Shown piece by piece: positions 63,401 through 64,000 of a stretch of 64,000 nucleotides of DNA. A program made the position numbers and the translations under genes. Below the pieces are notes generated by a model that searched no databases, was not told the origin of the DNA, and worked only from the letters and a program-made list of their open reading frames with translations. Source of the stretch: Pseudoscleropodium purum (taxonomy: Eukaryota > Streptophyta > Bryopsida > Hypnales > Brachytheciaceae); NCBI GenBank assembly GCA_963969395.1, contig OZ017800.1:11812479-11876478 (forward strand). The letters are read 5' to 3'. The number at the start of each line of letters is the position of its first letter. The stretch's first letter is position 1.

Positions 63401-64000
63401 TCGATCATAGTTCTGAGTTAAGAGGCTGTCATTCTAGATTGGAAACGCCATCAAGTTCACGCTGGAAGGAGAAGTAAGAGTTGCATTGAGAGTAGGGGAT
63501 CGAAGCGACTTCCGTCCGGTTATGACTGCTGGTGCTGAGTTGCCGTTAACACCAAGAAGGTTCTTGGAGTACCACTACATTCATGTGGATGTTATTGACA
63601 CTGGGATTGGCATTAAGGAACTCGATGTGCCACGCTTGTTCAACAAATTTGTTCAGGCTGATAGCACAACCACTCGCAACTTCGGCGGAACCGGATTGGG
63701 TCTTGCCATCTCGAAGAAATTTGTGGAGGTGCTCATGCCAATCCCTTCGTAGTCTTCGTCAGGACTCTGGATGCTCAGACTTTATGGTTGCACAGCTACT
63801 GTTTGCTTCTATTGTGCCCTCTCAAACCAGTATTTGGTAATGCCACAGTAATGTTACGTTCTCACTGTAGTCAAAGAGGTCAAGCTGGTATCAAATGCAA
63901 GGTATGGTCTTGGCTGACCAGTGATGCTCTTGATAGTGTTGTTGCAGCTGATGGGTGGAAAAATTTGGCTCGAGAGTGAGGGGCTGGGAAAGGGAGCAAC
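60426..64000 (+). CDS. ETR: ethylene receptor histidine kinase (3' end outside window)
   Basis: Exons 60426-60776, 61081-61314, 61438-61719, 61871-62158, 62582-63076, 63438-63728 and 63948-64000 (partial) join in phase, giving at least 664 residues. Residues 6-29 are a hydrophobic N-terminal helix. A luminal segment of about 60 residues has four Cys (56, 60, 71, 74). Three helices follow (93-113, about 120-143, about 150-175) with the ethylene/copper residues: D95 in [13 protein letters not shown] and C135/H139 in [13 protein letters not shown] domain covers about 210-370. The kinase has the H box ([10 protein letters not shown]436), the N box ([18 protein letters not shown]), G1 (DTGIGI, near 604), the F box and G2 (GGTGLGLA, 633-640). 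In the ER membrane these proteins repress ethylene signalling until they bind ethylene. A receiver domain, if present, lies beyond the window. Upstream GTG 60402 is rejected as a start. Confidence 0.92.

Overview
This is a 64-kb piece of a land-plant nuclear genome. The evidence is spliced genes with GT-AG introns, plastid-targeted proteins (an NFU iron-sulfur scaffold and a plastid aldolase), a phytol kinase, a COPII SEC31 subunit and a plant ethylene receptor. I cannot name the species. Short introns (mostly about 80-700 bp) inside large AT-rich intergenic tracts could fit a bryophyte or another early-diverging plant, but this is a weak inference.

Layout: 1-8.2 kb is AT-rich and gene-poor with decayed repeats. 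8.2-10.35 kb holds an NFU2-type plastid gene on the minus strand, with an intronless CDS and an intron in the 5' UTR. 10.7-21.2 kb is repeat-derived: inverted blocks of a degenerate minisatellite, one interrupted by a 6.2-kb PIF/Harbinger-like element that itself carries smaller elements. 21.2-24.7 kb holds a five-exon plastid fructose-bisphosphate aldolase gene (minus). 24.8-30.7 kb is gene-poor with TTAA-flanked elements and an 865-bp palindrome. 31.2-37.7 kb holds a 22-exon SEC31 gene (minus). 38.1-56.0 kb is a transposon-rich tract that includes a 9.65-kb CACTA element with matched terminal inverted repeats and a GTA target duplication. 56.1-58.9 kb holds a six-exon phytol kinase-like gene (plus). 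60.4-64.0 kb holds an ethylene receptor (plus) cut by the window end.

Exons of all five genes were joined by hand, using reading-frame phase across GT-AG junctions and family motifs. The joined proteins are 240 aa (NFU), 393 aa (aldolase), 1154 aa (SEC31), 281 aa (phytol kinase) and at least 664 aa (ethylene receptor, partial). The genes do not form a pathway. Three products act in or near the plastid (Fe-S assembly, Calvin cycle or glycolysis, tocopherol and chlorophyll phytol salvage), one in ER export, and one in hormone sensing at the ER membrane.

I see no novel operon-like system. The most novel material is repeat biology: a family of TTAA-flanked inverted-terminal-repeat elements, the CACTA element with a nested palindromic element, a Harbinger-like insertion with an exact TTA duplication, and an ethylene receptor that combines a long subfamily-II-like N-terminus with a complete histidine-kinase motif set.
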